In this document: piece after piece, positions 26,688 to 34,572 of the stretch | How the letters are laid out: the number at the start of each line of letters is the position of its first letter | How positions within the stretch are numbered: the stretch's first letter is position 1 | Source: JBKPNX01 sp046732855 | GTDB taxonomy: Bacteria; Pseudomonadota; Alphaproteobacteria; Geminicoccales; Geminicoccaceae | DNA: 38,423 bases | Direction: 5' to 3' | Assembly (NCBI GenBank): GCA_046732855.1 | Contig: JBKPNX010000150.1 | Coordinates: 1 to 38,423 of the forward strand | The notes under the pieces: model-generated | The model's database searches: none | What the model was told of the DNA's origin: nothing | What the model saw: the letters and a program-made list of their open reading frames with translations, nothing else | Position numbers and translations under genes: made by a program

Positions 26688-27827
26688 TCAGCCGCCCAGC
26701 AGTCGTCGGGCGATGATCAGACGCATGATCTCGTTGGTACCCTCGAGGATCTGGTGCACCCGGACGTCTCGGAGGAAGCGTTCCAGTGCGTACTCTTTTA
26801 TGTACCCGTAGCCCCCGTGTAGCTGCAAGGCGTCGTTGCACACGCCGAAGGCGACATCGGTGGCAAAACGCTTGGCCATCGCGCAGACAAGCGTGGCTTC
26901 CGGCGCTTTGCGGTCGAGCGCCGCCGCCGCCCGGTAGACCATCAAGCGGGCCGCCTCGAGCTCGGTCGCCATGTCGGCAAGGCGGAACTGCAGGGCCTGG
27001 AACTCGGCGAGGCGGCGGCCGAACTGCCGGCGTTCCAGCAGATGGGCGCGCGCCCGTTCATAGCAGGCGCGGGCCGCGCCGAGCGCGCACGCCGCGATAT
27101 TGACCCGCCCGCCGTCCAGCCCTTGCATCGCGATCTTGAAGCCATCGCCCTCCGCGCCGATCCGGTGGTCGAGCGGCACCCGGCAGTCCTCGAAGAGCAC
27201 CATCGCGGTCGGCTGCGAATGCCAACCGAGCTTCTTCTCTTGGGCGCCGAAGCTCAGCCCCGGCGTGCCGCGCTCGACCACAATGGTGCTGATCCCCGCC
27301 GGGCCTTCGCCCCCGGTGCGGACCATGCAGAGGTAGACGTCGGCTTCACCAGCACCCGATATGAAGGCCTTGCTGCCGTTCAGTACGTAGTGGTCGCCAT
27401 TGCGCACGGCCCGCGTGACCAAGCTCGCCGCGTCAGACCCGGCACCTGGCTCGGTTAGGCCATAGCTGGCGAATCGTGCCATGGTCATCAGATCGGGGAG
27501 CCAGCGGCCACGCTGCTCGTCCGACCCGAACGCGTCGATCATCCAGGCGACCATGTTGTGGATCGAGATGTAGGCGGCGGTCGAAGTGCAGCCGGCGGCG
27601 AGCTCCTCGAACACGAGGGCCGCATCCAGGCGCGTCAGACCGGCGCCGCCGTAGTCCTCGCGGATGTAGATACCGGCGAAGCCCAGCTTGGCCGCCGCCC
27701 GCAACGTCGGGACCGGAAACAAGCATTGCTCGTCCCAATCGGCCGCGTGCGGCGCCAGCTGCTCGGCGGCAAACGCGCGCGCCATGTCCTGGAACCCGCG
27801 CTGCTCCTCGCTCGGCTCGAAATTCAT
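26688..27827 (-). CDS. Acyl-CoA dehydrogenase, probably isobutyryl-CoA dehydrogenase
   Basis: An FAD flavoprotein of 379 residues that would oxidise isobutyryl-CoA to methacrylyl-CoA. FAD and substrate motifs are YGLTEPGAGSDAASL and GSKAFISGAG, and the C-terminal block LHGGYGYIKEYALERFLRDV runs into HQILEGTNEIM, with the catalytic glutamate in EGTNEI. The sequence resembles the ACAD8 group, and the two following genes supply later steps of valine degradation. The enoyl-CoA hydratase needed in between is not beside it. The ATG at 27827 matches the family N-terminus (MNFEPSEEQRGFQD); the frame is open upstream only through the neighbouring pseudogene. It starts 16 bp after that pseudogene's stop. 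Confidence 0.93.
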   Translation of the reverse strand: MNFEPSEEQRGFQDMARAFAAEQLAPHAADWDEQCLFPVPTLRAAAKLGFAGIYIREDYGGAGLTRLDAALVFEELAAGCTSTAAYISIHNMVAWMIDAFGSDEQRGRWLPDLMTMARFASYGLTEPGAGSDAASLVTRAVRNGDHYVLNGSKAFISGAGEADVYLCMVRTGGEGPAGISTIVVERGTPGLSFGAQEKKLGWHSQPTAMVLFEDCRVPLDHRIGAEGDGFKIAMQGLDGGRVNIAACALGAARACYERARAHLLERRQFGRRLAEFQALQFRLADMATELEAARLMVYRAAAALDRKAPEATLVCAMAKRFATDVAFGVCNDALQLHGGYGYIKEYALERFLRDVRVHQILEGTNEIMRLIIARRLLGG

Positions 27828-27843
27828 CGGTGCTGCCCTGCGG

Positions 27844-28246
27844 TCATAGGCCCGGATCCTCGGCGGGATGGGCGACCAGATGCACGATGCCCGCCGGATG
27901 GGCGATCCAAAAGCCATCGAAGCCTTCTGGCAGTCGCTCGACCTCGTCGCACCGGGGGACGCCGTCTGGGGCAAGATGCGCGGCCGCAGCCGCGGTATCG
28001 TCGGCCTGCAGCTCGAGCGAGAGCTCTTGCCTGGCTGACGTGCGGCGACAAGTCGACCCACAGGCAGCAGTCGCCCAAGCGGAGGGCTTCGCTCCGGCCG
28101 TGCGGCGTCAGGCGCTCCCGCCCGAGCACATCGCGATAGAACGCAACGGTTCGGTCAAACTGGTGCGGCGGCACCTTCAGCGCGATGTTGCGGCCGCCGC
28201 GAAAAGCGAGCTGTGGCGACAGGGCAGATCTCCGCAAGCTGGACAC
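27844..28246 (-). pseudogene. Frameshifted VOC (glyoxalase-like) domain protein
   Basis: The first part, from a GTG at 28246 or TTG at 28237, reads FRGGRNIALKVPPHQFDRTV, AFYRDVLG and GDCCLWVDLSPHVSQA, a typical vicinal-oxygen-chelate opening. After SQA the frame changes near 28021-28032: one extra base (an A in GCAAGAG) puts the rest, ELSLELQADDTAAAAAHL to FDGFWIAHPAGIVHLVAHPA, in another frame, ending at a TGA at 27844-27846. Joined, the two give one complete family member of about 134 residues. It could be a real pseudogene, a programmed shift or a single sequencing error. It lies just upstream of the isobutyryl-CoA dehydrogenase. Confidence 0.75.
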
Positions 28247-28324
28247 GGCCGTGGTGCTGAACCACACCGCCCCTAGGTCTGTCCAGCCACACGCGCTATA
28301 AGGCCGGAACGACGCTTGCAGAGT

Positions 28325-29356
28325 ATGTTCCTTCCCATGACTCGTCCGCAATACACCCCCCTTGCTCTCCGCTTCCCGACCACGCGGCTGCGTCGCAACC
28401 GTCGCGACGTCTGGTCGAGGCGTCTGGTGGCTGAGACCCGCCTCGGTGCCGCCGACCTGATCTGGCCGGTGTTCGTCCTGGAGGGGCGGAATAGGCGCGA
28501 GCCCGTGCCGTCCATGCCAAGCGTTGAGCGCCTGTCGATCGACCGACTGCTACCATCGCTCGAGGAGGCCGCCGCGCTTGGCATCCCCGCGGTCGCTCTG
28601 TTCCCGGTCACGTCGCCCGAACTGAAGACCAGCGACGGCGCTGAGGCGAACAATCCCGACAATCTGATGTGCCGGGCGGTACGGGCGATCAAGGCGGCGG
28701 TGCCCGACCTCGGGGTGGTCTGCGATGTCGCGCTCGATCCGTACACTACCCACGGTCAGGACGGGCTGGTCGATGACGATGGCTATGTGGTGAACGACGC
28801 GACCCTTGCGGTCCTCGCCCGGCAGGCTCTGGTCCAGGCCGAAGCCGGCTGTGACGTGGTCGCGCCCTCCGACATGATGGATGGGCGGGTCGGGGTGATC
28901 CGCAAGGCCCTGGACGAGGCCGGCCTCGAGCATACCCGGATCATGTCCTACGCAGCGAAGTACTGCTCCGGGTTCTACGGGCCGTTTCGCGACGCACTAG
29001 GTTCGTCGGGCGCGCTCGGCAAGCGCGGGAAGGAGACCTATCAGCTCGACCCGGCGAACACCGACGAGGCGCTGCGCGAGGTCGCGATGGATCTCGCCGA
29101 GGGCGCCGACATGATCATGGTCAAGCCCGGCATGCCCTATCTCGACGTGATCAGGCGGGTGAAGGATGCCTTCGGCGTGCCAACCTTCGCCTACCAGGTC
29201 AGCGGCGAGTACGCGATGATCCAGGCCGCCGCTCTGAACGGCTGGCTCGACGGCGAGCGGGTCATGAACGAGGCTCTGCTCGGCTTCAAGCGCGCCGGCT
29301 GCGACGGCATTTTGACCTATGCGGCGCTCGAGTTGGCGCGGCGGCTGCGCCGCTAG
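28325..29356 (+). CDS. hemB: Delta-aminolevulinic acid dehydratase (porphobilinogen synthase), aspartate type
   Basis: Condenses two 5-aminolevulinates to porphobilinogen in haem and corrin synthesis. It has about 343 residues. The signature MVKPGMPYLDVI contains the Schiff-base lysine at about residue 267, and the second active-site lysine is in SYAAKYCSGFYGPF. The metal loop reads CDVALDPYTTHGQDG, with aspartates where zinc enzymes have cysteines, so this is the magnesium-type HemB found in alphaproteobacteria and plants. ATG 28325 is chosen; ATG 28337 and TTG 28316 are alternatives, and no clear ribosome site decides. A TATAAG (28297-28302) may be the -10 element. It converges on the hydrolase gene with a 7-bp gap. 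Confidence 0.95.
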   Translation: MFLPMTRPQYTPLALRFPTTRLRRNRRDVWSRRLVAETRLGAADLIWPVFVLEGRNRREPVPSMPSVERLSIDRLLPSLEEAAALGIPAVALFPVTSPELKTSDGAEANNPDNLMCRAVRAIKAAVPDLGVVCDVALDPYTTHGQDGLVDDDGYVVNDATLAVLARQALVQAEAGCDVVAPSDMMDGRVGVIRKALDEAGLEHTRIMSYAAKYCSGFYGPFRDALGSSGALGKRGKETYQLDPANTDEALREVAMDLAEGADMIMVKPGMPYLDVIRRVKDAFGVPTFAYQVSGEYAMIQAAALNGWLDGERVMNEALLGFKRAGCDGILTYAALELARRLRR

Positions 29357-29363
29357 CGGCCTC

Positions 29364-30203
29364 TCACCGCAAAAGCCAGTCGCACACGATCGCGATCTGA
29401 TCCTTGGCCATCAGCGCCGGTGCATGGCCGGTGCCGTCGATCTCGACCACCTCGGCGCCGGGTCCGCGCCGCGTCATCTCCTCCGCGGTCGAGGCGAGCA
29501 GCAGCTCGCTCTGTGCGCCGCGCAGCACCAGCACGGAGCAGCGGATCTGGTCCCATACCGGCCACAGATCGACGTCTGCGATCGGTCCCCGCTTCATCGG
29601 CCCGGCCAGGCGCTGGTCATAGCTCAGCCGAAACGTCCCATCCTCGCGCCGGCTCGCGCTGTGCTCGGCCAGATGCCGCCACTCGGTATCGCTGAGCGGC
29701 CCGAATCCCGCATGCACCTCGCGCAGATGCGCCTCCAGCGCTTCGAGGCTGGCAAAGCTGAGCGACAGCCCCAAATGCGTGTTGATGCGCTCGAGTGCGG
29801 CCTTGGGGATGAACGGGCCGATGTCGTTGAGCACCAGCCTGCGGACCGGTGCGCCGCTCGCCGCCACGCCCATGCCGATCAGGCCGCCCATCGACGTGCC
29901 GACCCAGTCCACCTGGCGCAGCTCGAGCTGGTCCAGCAGCTGCAGCATATGAGCCACGTAGGTCGGCAAAGCATACTGCTCGGGGTCCCGGAGGCGATCG
30001 CTCAAGCCCCGGCCGACCATGTCCGGGCAGATGACCCGCGCGTGGTCCTGCAGCACCATGGCCAAATGGTCGAAATCTCGCCCGGTGCGCGTGAGGCCGT
30101 GCACGCAGACGATCGTGCGCGCCGCATCGGGACTGCCCCAGTCCGCATAGCTGAGGCCGTAGTCGCCGTCCGGTCCTGTGACTTGCATGCGGCGGATTTC
30201 CAT
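29364..30203 (-). CDS. Alpha/beta-hydrolase fold protein
   Basis: A cytoplasmic hydrolase of 279 residues. It has the oxyanion-hole motif VCVHGLTRTGRDFD, the nucleophile elbow GTSMGG with Ser104, and the catalytic His about residue 260 in GTGHAP. The cap region lies between about residues 135 and 200 (NDIGPFIPKAALERINTHLG). Similar alphaproteobacterial proteins are annotated only as alpha/beta hydrolases; the substrate cannot be predicted. The ATG at 30203 (MEIRRMQVTGPDGDYGLSYA) is preferred; the frame extends to 30266 without homology. It lies between hemB and bpt but on the opposite strand, so it is not part of their transcripts. Confidence 0.88.
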   Translation of the reverse strand: MEIRRMQVTGPDGDYGLSYADWGSPDAARTIVCVHGLTRTGRDFDHLAMVLQDHARVICPDMVGRGLSDRLRDPEQYALPTYVAHMLQLLDQLELRQVDWVGTSMGGLIGMGVAASGAPVRRLVLNDIGPFIPKAALERINTHLGLSLSFASLEALEAHLREVHAGFGPLSDTEWRHLAEHSASRREDGTFRLSYDQRLAGPMKRGPIADVDLWPVWDQIRCSVLVLRGAQSELLLASTAEEMTRRGPGAEVVEIDGTGHAPALMAKDQIAIVCDWLLR

Positions 30204-30303
30204 GGTCGACCTCGCTGGCGCGCGCCGATTGCGTTCCGGCAGCGCCTCGGTTAGCCAGCGCCTCATGCAGCGTCAACCGTCCCGTGCGCCAAGCGGAGCG
30301 ACG

Positions 30304-30486
30304 ATGCCCGAGCGGGCTGTGTCCTTTCTCATATTCCTTAAGAGCGAGCGCGCCGCGGGTCGGCCGCGCGGCACGGGACTGGCGCTGATCGCGGCCGGTG
30401 CACAGCTGTCGGTCGGCCGGCGTGATCAGGAGCGGCGCTTTTCAGTGCGGCTTGCACTGACCGGGAATCTGACCGGCGTCGACTGA
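30304..30486 (+). CDS. Possible small protein translationally coupled to bpt
   Basis: A 60-codon open frame, ATG at 30304 with GGAG about five bases upstream, whose stop overlaps the bpt start as TGATG. The product (MPERAVSFLIFLKSERAAG at the start) has no recognisable domain, one mildly hydrophobic segment and many arginines. The coupling geometry is the only positive evidence; it could equally be chance. In related genomes an RDD-family membrane protein often precedes bpt, and this is not that. Confidence 0.3.
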   Translation: MPERAVSFLIFLKSERAAGRPRGTGLALIAAGAQLSVGRRDQERRFSVRLALTGNLTGVD

Positions 30487-31232
30487 TGCAGGTGTTCTTC
30501 AGCACGGAGCCGGCAGCCTGTCCCTACCTCGACGGCCGCCTCGAGCAGCGGGTGGTGACGGCGCTGAACGGTTATGATCCGGACCGGCTACACGATCGAT
30601 TGCTGCGTGCCGGCTTCCGTCGGGCGCAGGGTTACGCCTACCGACCCGGCTGCGCGGGCTGCCGGGCGTGCGTACCCGTACGCATTCCGGTCGCGCGGTT
30701 CGTGTTCCGGCGCACCTGGCGGCGCATTCTGCGCGACAACGCCGACCTGAGGGCGCGGGAGCGCCGGGCGGTCGCCACGGAGGAGCAGTACGCGCTGTTC
30801 CGGCGCTATGTCGAGGGCCGTCACGCGGCCGGCGGCATGGCCGAAATGACCTGGGCAGACTTCCGGGCGATGATCGACGACAGCCCGGTCGACACCCGGG
30901 TGATCGAATGGCGCCGGCCCGATCGCAGTCTGATCGCGGCGAGCCTGACCGACCGCTGCCATAGCGGGTTTTCCGGCGTGTACAAGTTTTTCGACCCCGC
31001 CGACGCGCGGCGCTCGCTCGGCAGCCTGATCATTCTCTGGCACGTGCGGCGCGCCGCCCGGCTCGAGCTGCCTTACGTCTATCTGGGCTATTGGATCGCC
31101 GGCAGCCCGAAGATGGCCTACAAGGCACGCTTCCAGCCGCTGGAAGAGCTTACGCCGAACGGTTGGCGGCTGATGGCGTCGATCCAGGGGGCCGCAGCCG
31201 ATGGTGTCGCGCAGGGGTCAGACGGCGCCTGA
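30486..31232 (+). CDS. bpt: Aspartate/glutamate leucyltransferase (Bpt type)
   Basis: Transfers leucine from Leu-tRNA to N-terminal Asp or Glu of proteins, making a leading Leu for recognition by ClpS/ClpAP in the bacterial N-degron pathway. The 248 residues fit the family. Conserved blocks are CPYLDGRLEQRVVTAL, the cysteine-containing YAYRPGCAGCRACVPVRIPV, and SGVYKFFDPADARRSLGS followed by LPYVYLGYWIAGSPKMAYKA. It is related to eukaryotic ATE1 arginyltransferase, and older annotations call it arginyltransferase. hemB is the next plus-strand gene upstream, a linkage seen in other alphaproteobacteria. Confidence 0.95.
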   Translation: MQVFFSTEPAACPYLDGRLEQRVVTALNGYDPDRLHDRLLRAGFRRAQGYAYRPGCAGCRACVPVRIPVARFVFRRTWRRILRDNADLRARERRAVATEEQYALFRRYVEGRHAAGGMAEMTWADFRAMIDDSPVDTRVIEWRRPDRSLIAASLTDRCHSGFSGVYKFFDPADARRSLGSLIILWHVRRAARLELPYVYLGYWIAGSPKMAYKARFQPLEELTPNGWRLMASIQGAAADGVAQGSDGA

Positions 31233-31316
31233 GCACCAGACGTCCTGCGAATGCGCCAACCGGTTGCCGCGGCGCTCCAGCCCGGCTGGGCCGGCCGCGC
31301 ACCGCCGCATGGTCAC

Positions 31317-31769
31317 CTAGGAGAGACCGAGCAATGGCCGTAGGTCCGCGGCGAGCGCGCGCTGGCCGAACGGGTTGCGCACGACGATGCCGTCGAGCCT
31401 CGCGCCCATTCGTGCCTGTCCTCGCTCAGCGCAATGCTGCACCCGGCTTGGCGCGCGGTCGCCAAAAGCAGGGCGTCGAACAGGCCAAATCGCTCCTCTT
31501 CGATCGCCCTCTAGGCCAGATCGAGCGCATACTGATCGGCTGCTACGATCGGAAACACCCGCCGCCAGTCGCGCGCCTGCCCGAGTGCTTCGCCAGAGCC
31601 TTTTTCATCACCGCGAACACGAACTCCGCCAATGCCTTGACGGTCAGAATGCACGGCCGCTCGATGGATCGGTCAACGATCTCGATCGCCGTCTGATGCC
31701 TGGGACCAGCGAGCGGTCGACCGCGTAGACAAGGATGTTCGTGTCGAGCGTGCAACGCTCAGCGCTCAT
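31317..31769 (-). pseudogene. VapC-like PIN-domain toxin, broken by three frameshifts and a stop
   Basis: Starting at the ATG 31769 the product reads MSAERCTLDTNILVYAVDRS. After that the frame slips by one deleted base to GPRHQTAIEIVDRSIERPCI, then KALAEFVFAVMKKALA. A second -1 slip leads to a stretch around RVFPIVAADQYALDLA, an in-frame TAG and FGLFDALLLATARQAGCSIA with LSED. A third -1 slip gives RLDGIVVRNPFGQRALAADL, ending at a stop at 31317. All four PIN acidic positions (Asp in LDTN, Glu in KALAE, Asp in LFDALL, Asp in SED) survive. The three deletions sum to three bases. A functional toxin cannot be made from it. Confidence 0.8.
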
Positions 31770-32008
31770 ACAGTTCGTCTCGATTGAGCTTGTAGCCGCC
31801 CAGGTCCCAACCTTTGAGCATCCGCTCGAGCGCTCGCTGCCGCGCAGCCTGCTGTTCGGGCGTGAGGTGCGCCTGCCCGGCTCGATCGGCACCAGACGCG
31901 CGACGGGCTTGCCGCACCGCGTGATCACGAAACTCGCGCCCCCCTCGACCGCGCGGACGTATTGGCGAACTGCTGATTTGCCTCACGCAAAGCAATTTCT
32001 TTGTCCAT
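31759..32008 (-). pseudogene. Phd/VapB-type antitoxin, broken by two frameshifts
   Basis: The ATG at 32008 opens MDKEIALREANQQFA. One base is missing after this, and the sequence continues in a second frame as YVRAVEGGASFVITRCGKPV and ARLVPIEPG. A second missing base leads to HLTPEQQAARQRALERMLKG and then WDLGGYKLNRDELYER with a stop at 31759. Joined, the three parts form a standard Phd/YefM-VapB antitoxin of about 83 residues. It overlaps the toxin start by 11 bp, the usual translational-coupling layout for such pairs. Both halves are decayed. Confidence 0.8.
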
Positions 32009-32126
32009 GCACAGATCCTCTGACAGCGTAGCACGCAATGTAGCACGATCCGGCACTGCCGTCAGCCGCCGAGGACGCGCTCTCGACGGTAGCATTGCAG
32101 GAGCAGCACGGTCGCGCAGGCACCCC

Positions 32127-32132
32127 TTGACA
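32127..32132 (+). promoter_or_regulatory. Perfect -35 hexamer upstream of aroQ
   Basis: TTGACA occurs 82 bp before the aroQ ATG in the gap between the toxin-antitoxin relic and aroQ. No convincing -10 is found at the expected distance, so it is only a candidate for the aroQ-accBC promoter. Confidence 0.25.
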
Positions 32133-32177
32133 TGCGGACGATCACCGTTGCGTCAGCCCGATTGCAAGCACCTCGAA

Positions 32178-32197
32178 GGCGCGCTAGAAAACGCGCC
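32178..32197 (+). promoter_or_regulatory. Leader hairpin just upstream of aroQ
   Basis: GGCGCG and CGCGCC pair around an eight-base CTAGAAAA loop, ending 17 bp before the aroQ ATG and immediately before the GGAG ribosome site. It could affect translation initiation; no T-run follows, so it is not a terminator. Confidence 0.3.
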
Positions 32198-32214
32198 CAT
32201 CTTCACGGAGGCCG

Positions 32215-32661
32215 ATGGCGCGCCACGTTCTGATTCTCAACGGCCCCAACCTGACCCTGCTCGGGCGCCGGGAGCCAGATGTCTATGGCTGGACCACGCT
32301 TGCCGACATCGAGGCGATGTGCCGCGCCGAGGCGGCCGAGCTTGGGCTTACGGTCGAATGTCGGCAGAGCAACAGCGAAGGCAAGCTGGTCACCTGGGTT
32401 CAGGAGGCGCCAGGCCACTTCGCCGGGATGATCTTGAATGCCGGCGCCTATAGCCACACCTCCATCGCGCTGCTCGACGCGTTGCGTGCCTCGAACTTAC
32501 TCTTGATAGAGGTGCACTTGTCCAATATCTACCAACGAGAAAGTTTTCGGCAGCACTCCCATGTCTCGTCGGCGGCTGACGGGGTGATTTGCGGGCTCGG
32601 TCCCCAGGGCTACACGCTGGCCCTGCGCGCGCTCGCGGCGCTGTTGCACGATGCGCCCTAG
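32215..32661 (+). CDS. aroQ: Type II 3-dehydroquinate dehydratase
   Basis: Third step of the shikimate pathway, dehydrating 3-dehydroquinate. The 148 residues are the usual size of this dodecameric enzyme. Signatures are LNGPNLTLLGRREPDVYG with the catalytic Tyr24 and Arg, the NAGAYSHTSIALLDAL block, and EVHLSNIYQRESFRQHS with the catalytic His. The more common reading of the first block has Asn in place of the Thr after PNL, but this position varies in known enzymes. ATG 32215 follows a GGAG. It starts the block aroQ-accB-accC-aat, which recurs in alphaproteobacteria. Confidence 0.96.
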   Translation: MARHVLILNGPNLTLLGRREPDVYGWTTLADIEAMCRAEAAELGLTVECRQSNSEGKLVTWVQEAPGHFAGMILNAGAYSHTSIALLDALRASNLLLIEVHLSNIYQRESFRQHSHVSSAADGVICGLGPQGYTLALRALAALLHDAP

Positions 32662-32692
32662 CCGAGCTGCCAAAGCGGTTCAAGACGCGCCG

Positions 32693-33151
32693 ATGGCCAA
32701 GCCCAAGGTCGATACTGCGCTGATCGAGGCGCTGGCCGAGCTTTTGCAGCGCACCGGGCTGACCGAGATCGAGCTCGCGGAAGGCGACTCGCGCATCCGC
32801 GTCGCCCGGCAGCCGCAACCCATCGTAGCCTCGGTGCCGGCAGGGGTAAGTGCGCCCGCGCCCGCGGGTCCAGTCGCGAGCGAGCAGGCCGCCGCCAGAG
32901 CCGCGTCCGAAGAGCACCCGGGCGCGGTACGTGCGCCGATGGTCGGCACCGTGTATCTGACGCCCGAACCGGGCGCACCCCCATTCATTGCGGTCGGCGC
33001 GGAGGTGCGCGAGGGTCAGACCATGCTGATCATAGAGGCGATGAAGGTCATGAACCCGATCCGAGCGGCACGCAGCGGCCGGATCGCCAAGCTCATGGTG
33101 GCCAACGGCGATCCCGTGGAGTACGGCGAGCTCCTCCTGATCATCGAGTGA
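32693..33151 (+). CDS. accB: Biotin carboxyl carrier protein of acetyl-CoA carboxylase
   Basis: Carries biotin between the carboxylase (AccC) and the transcarboxylase (AccAD) in malonyl-CoA synthesis. It has 152 residues. There is a short N-terminal helical part, an Ala/Pro linker at about 45-80, and the biotinyl domain with EAMKVMN, the biotinylated residue being Lys118. The domain also shows the AccB thumb-type insertion GTVYLTPEPGAPPFIAVG. ATG 32693 fits the family N-terminus (MAKPKVDTALIEALAELL); the frame is open 14 codons upstream. accC follows after 19 bp. Confidence 0.97.
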   Translation: MAKPKVDTALIEALAELLQRTGLTEIELAEGDSRIRVARQPQPIVASVPAGVSAPAPAGPVASEQAAARAASEEHPGAVRAPMVGTVYLTPEPGAPPFIAVGAEVREGQTMLIIEAMKVMNPIRAARSGRIAKLMVANGDPVEYGELLLIIE

Positions 33152-33170
33152 GCCGCAGGCCGGCTTAGCC

Positions 33171-34523
33171 ATGTTTGACAAGATCCTGGTGGCAAATCGC
33201 GGCGAGATCGCGCTGCGCATCATCCGCGCCTGCCGCGAGATGGGCATCGAGAGCGTGGCGGTGCACTCGACGGTGGATGCCGACGCCATGCATGTACGCC
33301 TCGCCGATGCCAGCGTCTGCATCGGCCCGCCCCCGGCGAGCGAGTCCTACCTGAACAAAGTGGCGATCCTCGCCGCGGCCGAGATCTCAGGCGCCCGCGC
33401 GATCCATCCCGGATACGGTTTCCTCGCGGAGAATGCCGATTTCGCGCAGATGGTCGGCGAGCACGGGTTCGTGTTCATCGGGCCGGAACCCGAGCACATC
33501 CGGCTGATGGGCGACAAGATCGTCGCGAAGGCGACGGTCCGCCGCCTCGGGCTGCCGGTGGTGCCGGGCACCGACGGGCCGGTCACCCACGAGGTGATGG
33601 CGCGCGATGCCGCCGAAACGATCGGCTATCCGCTGCTGATCAAGGCGGTGGCCGGGGGCGGCGGCCGCGGCATGGTAGTCGCCCGTGACGAGGCAGAATT
33701 GCTCGAAGGGCTCCAGCTTGCCCGCCGCGAGGCCGAGGCGGGATTCGGCGACGACCGGGTCTATCTCGAGAAGTACCTCGATCGGCCCCGCCATATCGAA
33801 CTGCAGATCCTCGCCGATCATCACGGTCATTGCATCCATCTCGGCGAGCGCGATTGCTCGGTGCAGCGCCGGCATCAGAAGGTGATCGAGGAGGCGCCCT
33901 CGACCGTGCTCGACGAAGCGACGCGGGCGAAGCTGGGCAAGCGGGTGACGGACGCGCTCGGCCGGCTCGGCTATCGCAACGCCGGCACGGTCGAGTTCCT
34001 CTATCAGGACGGCGAGCTCTACTTCATCGAGATGAATACGCGACTGCAGGTCGAACATCCGGTGAGCGAGATGATCACCGGGATCGACATCGTGCGGGCG
34101 CAGATCGAGATCGCGGCCGGCAACCCGCTCCGCGTGAGCCAAAGCGACGTGCGCTTCGACGGCCACGCCATCGAGTGCCGGATCAATGCCGAGGACCCCA
34201 GGACTCTGCTGCCCACGCCGGGTCGGGTCGAGGCGTATCATGCCCCGGCGGGGCCGGGTGTCCGCGTCGACTCCGCGCTCTATGCCGGCGTCATCGTACC
34301 GCCGCACTACGACAGTCTGATCGGCAAGCTGATCGTGCACGACCGCTCGCGCGCCGCGTGCCTGACCCGGCTGCGTCGCGCCCTGGGCGAGTACGTGATC
34401 GCCGGGCTCCCCAGCAGCCTGCCGCTGCTGCAGGCGATCATCAAGGATCCGGGGTTCGTCAGCGGCGATTATCACATCGACTGGCTCGCCGGATTTCTGC
34501 GCCAGTGGCAAAGCGACAGCTGA
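33171..34523 (+). CDS. accC: Biotin carboxylase subunit of acetyl-CoA carboxylase
   Basis: ATP-grasp enzyme that carboxylates AccB-bound biotin with bicarbonate, 450 residues as usual. N-terminal domain: MFDKILVANRGEIALRIIRA and IHPGYGFLAENADFA. The ATP-binding glycine loop is KAVAGGGGRGMVVA. The active site includes the HLGERDCSVQRRHQKVIEEA block and EMNTRLQVEHPVSEMITGID with the metal-binding Glu and catalytic Arg. It is followed by aat after 49 bp. AccA and AccD are not in the window. Confidence 0.98.
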   Translation: MFDKILVANRGEIALRIIRACREMGIESVAVHSTVDADAMHVRLADASVCIGPPPASESYLNKVAILAAAEISGARAIHPGYGFLAENADFAQMVGEHGFVFIGPEPEHIRLMGDKIVAKATVRRLGLPVVPGTDGPVTHEVMARDAAETIGYPLLIKAVAGGGGRGMVVARDEAELLEGLQLARREAEAGFGDDRVYLEKYLDRPRHIELQILADHHGHCIHLGERDCSVQRRHQKVIEEAPSTVLDEATRAKLGKRVTDALGRLGYRNAGTVEFLYQDGELYFIEMNTRLQVEHPVSEMITGIDIVRAQIEIAAGNPLRVSQSDVRFDGHAIECRINAEDPRTLLPTPGRVEAYHAPAGPGVRVDSALYAGVIVPPHYDSLIGKLIVHDRSRAACLTRLRRALGEYVIAGLPSSLPLLQAIIKDPGFVSGDYHIDWLAGFLRQWQSDS

Positions 34524-34572
34524 TCGAAACGAGCTTGCTTGCTTCGCGCGGGGGGCTCGCTATGCCAGAACC

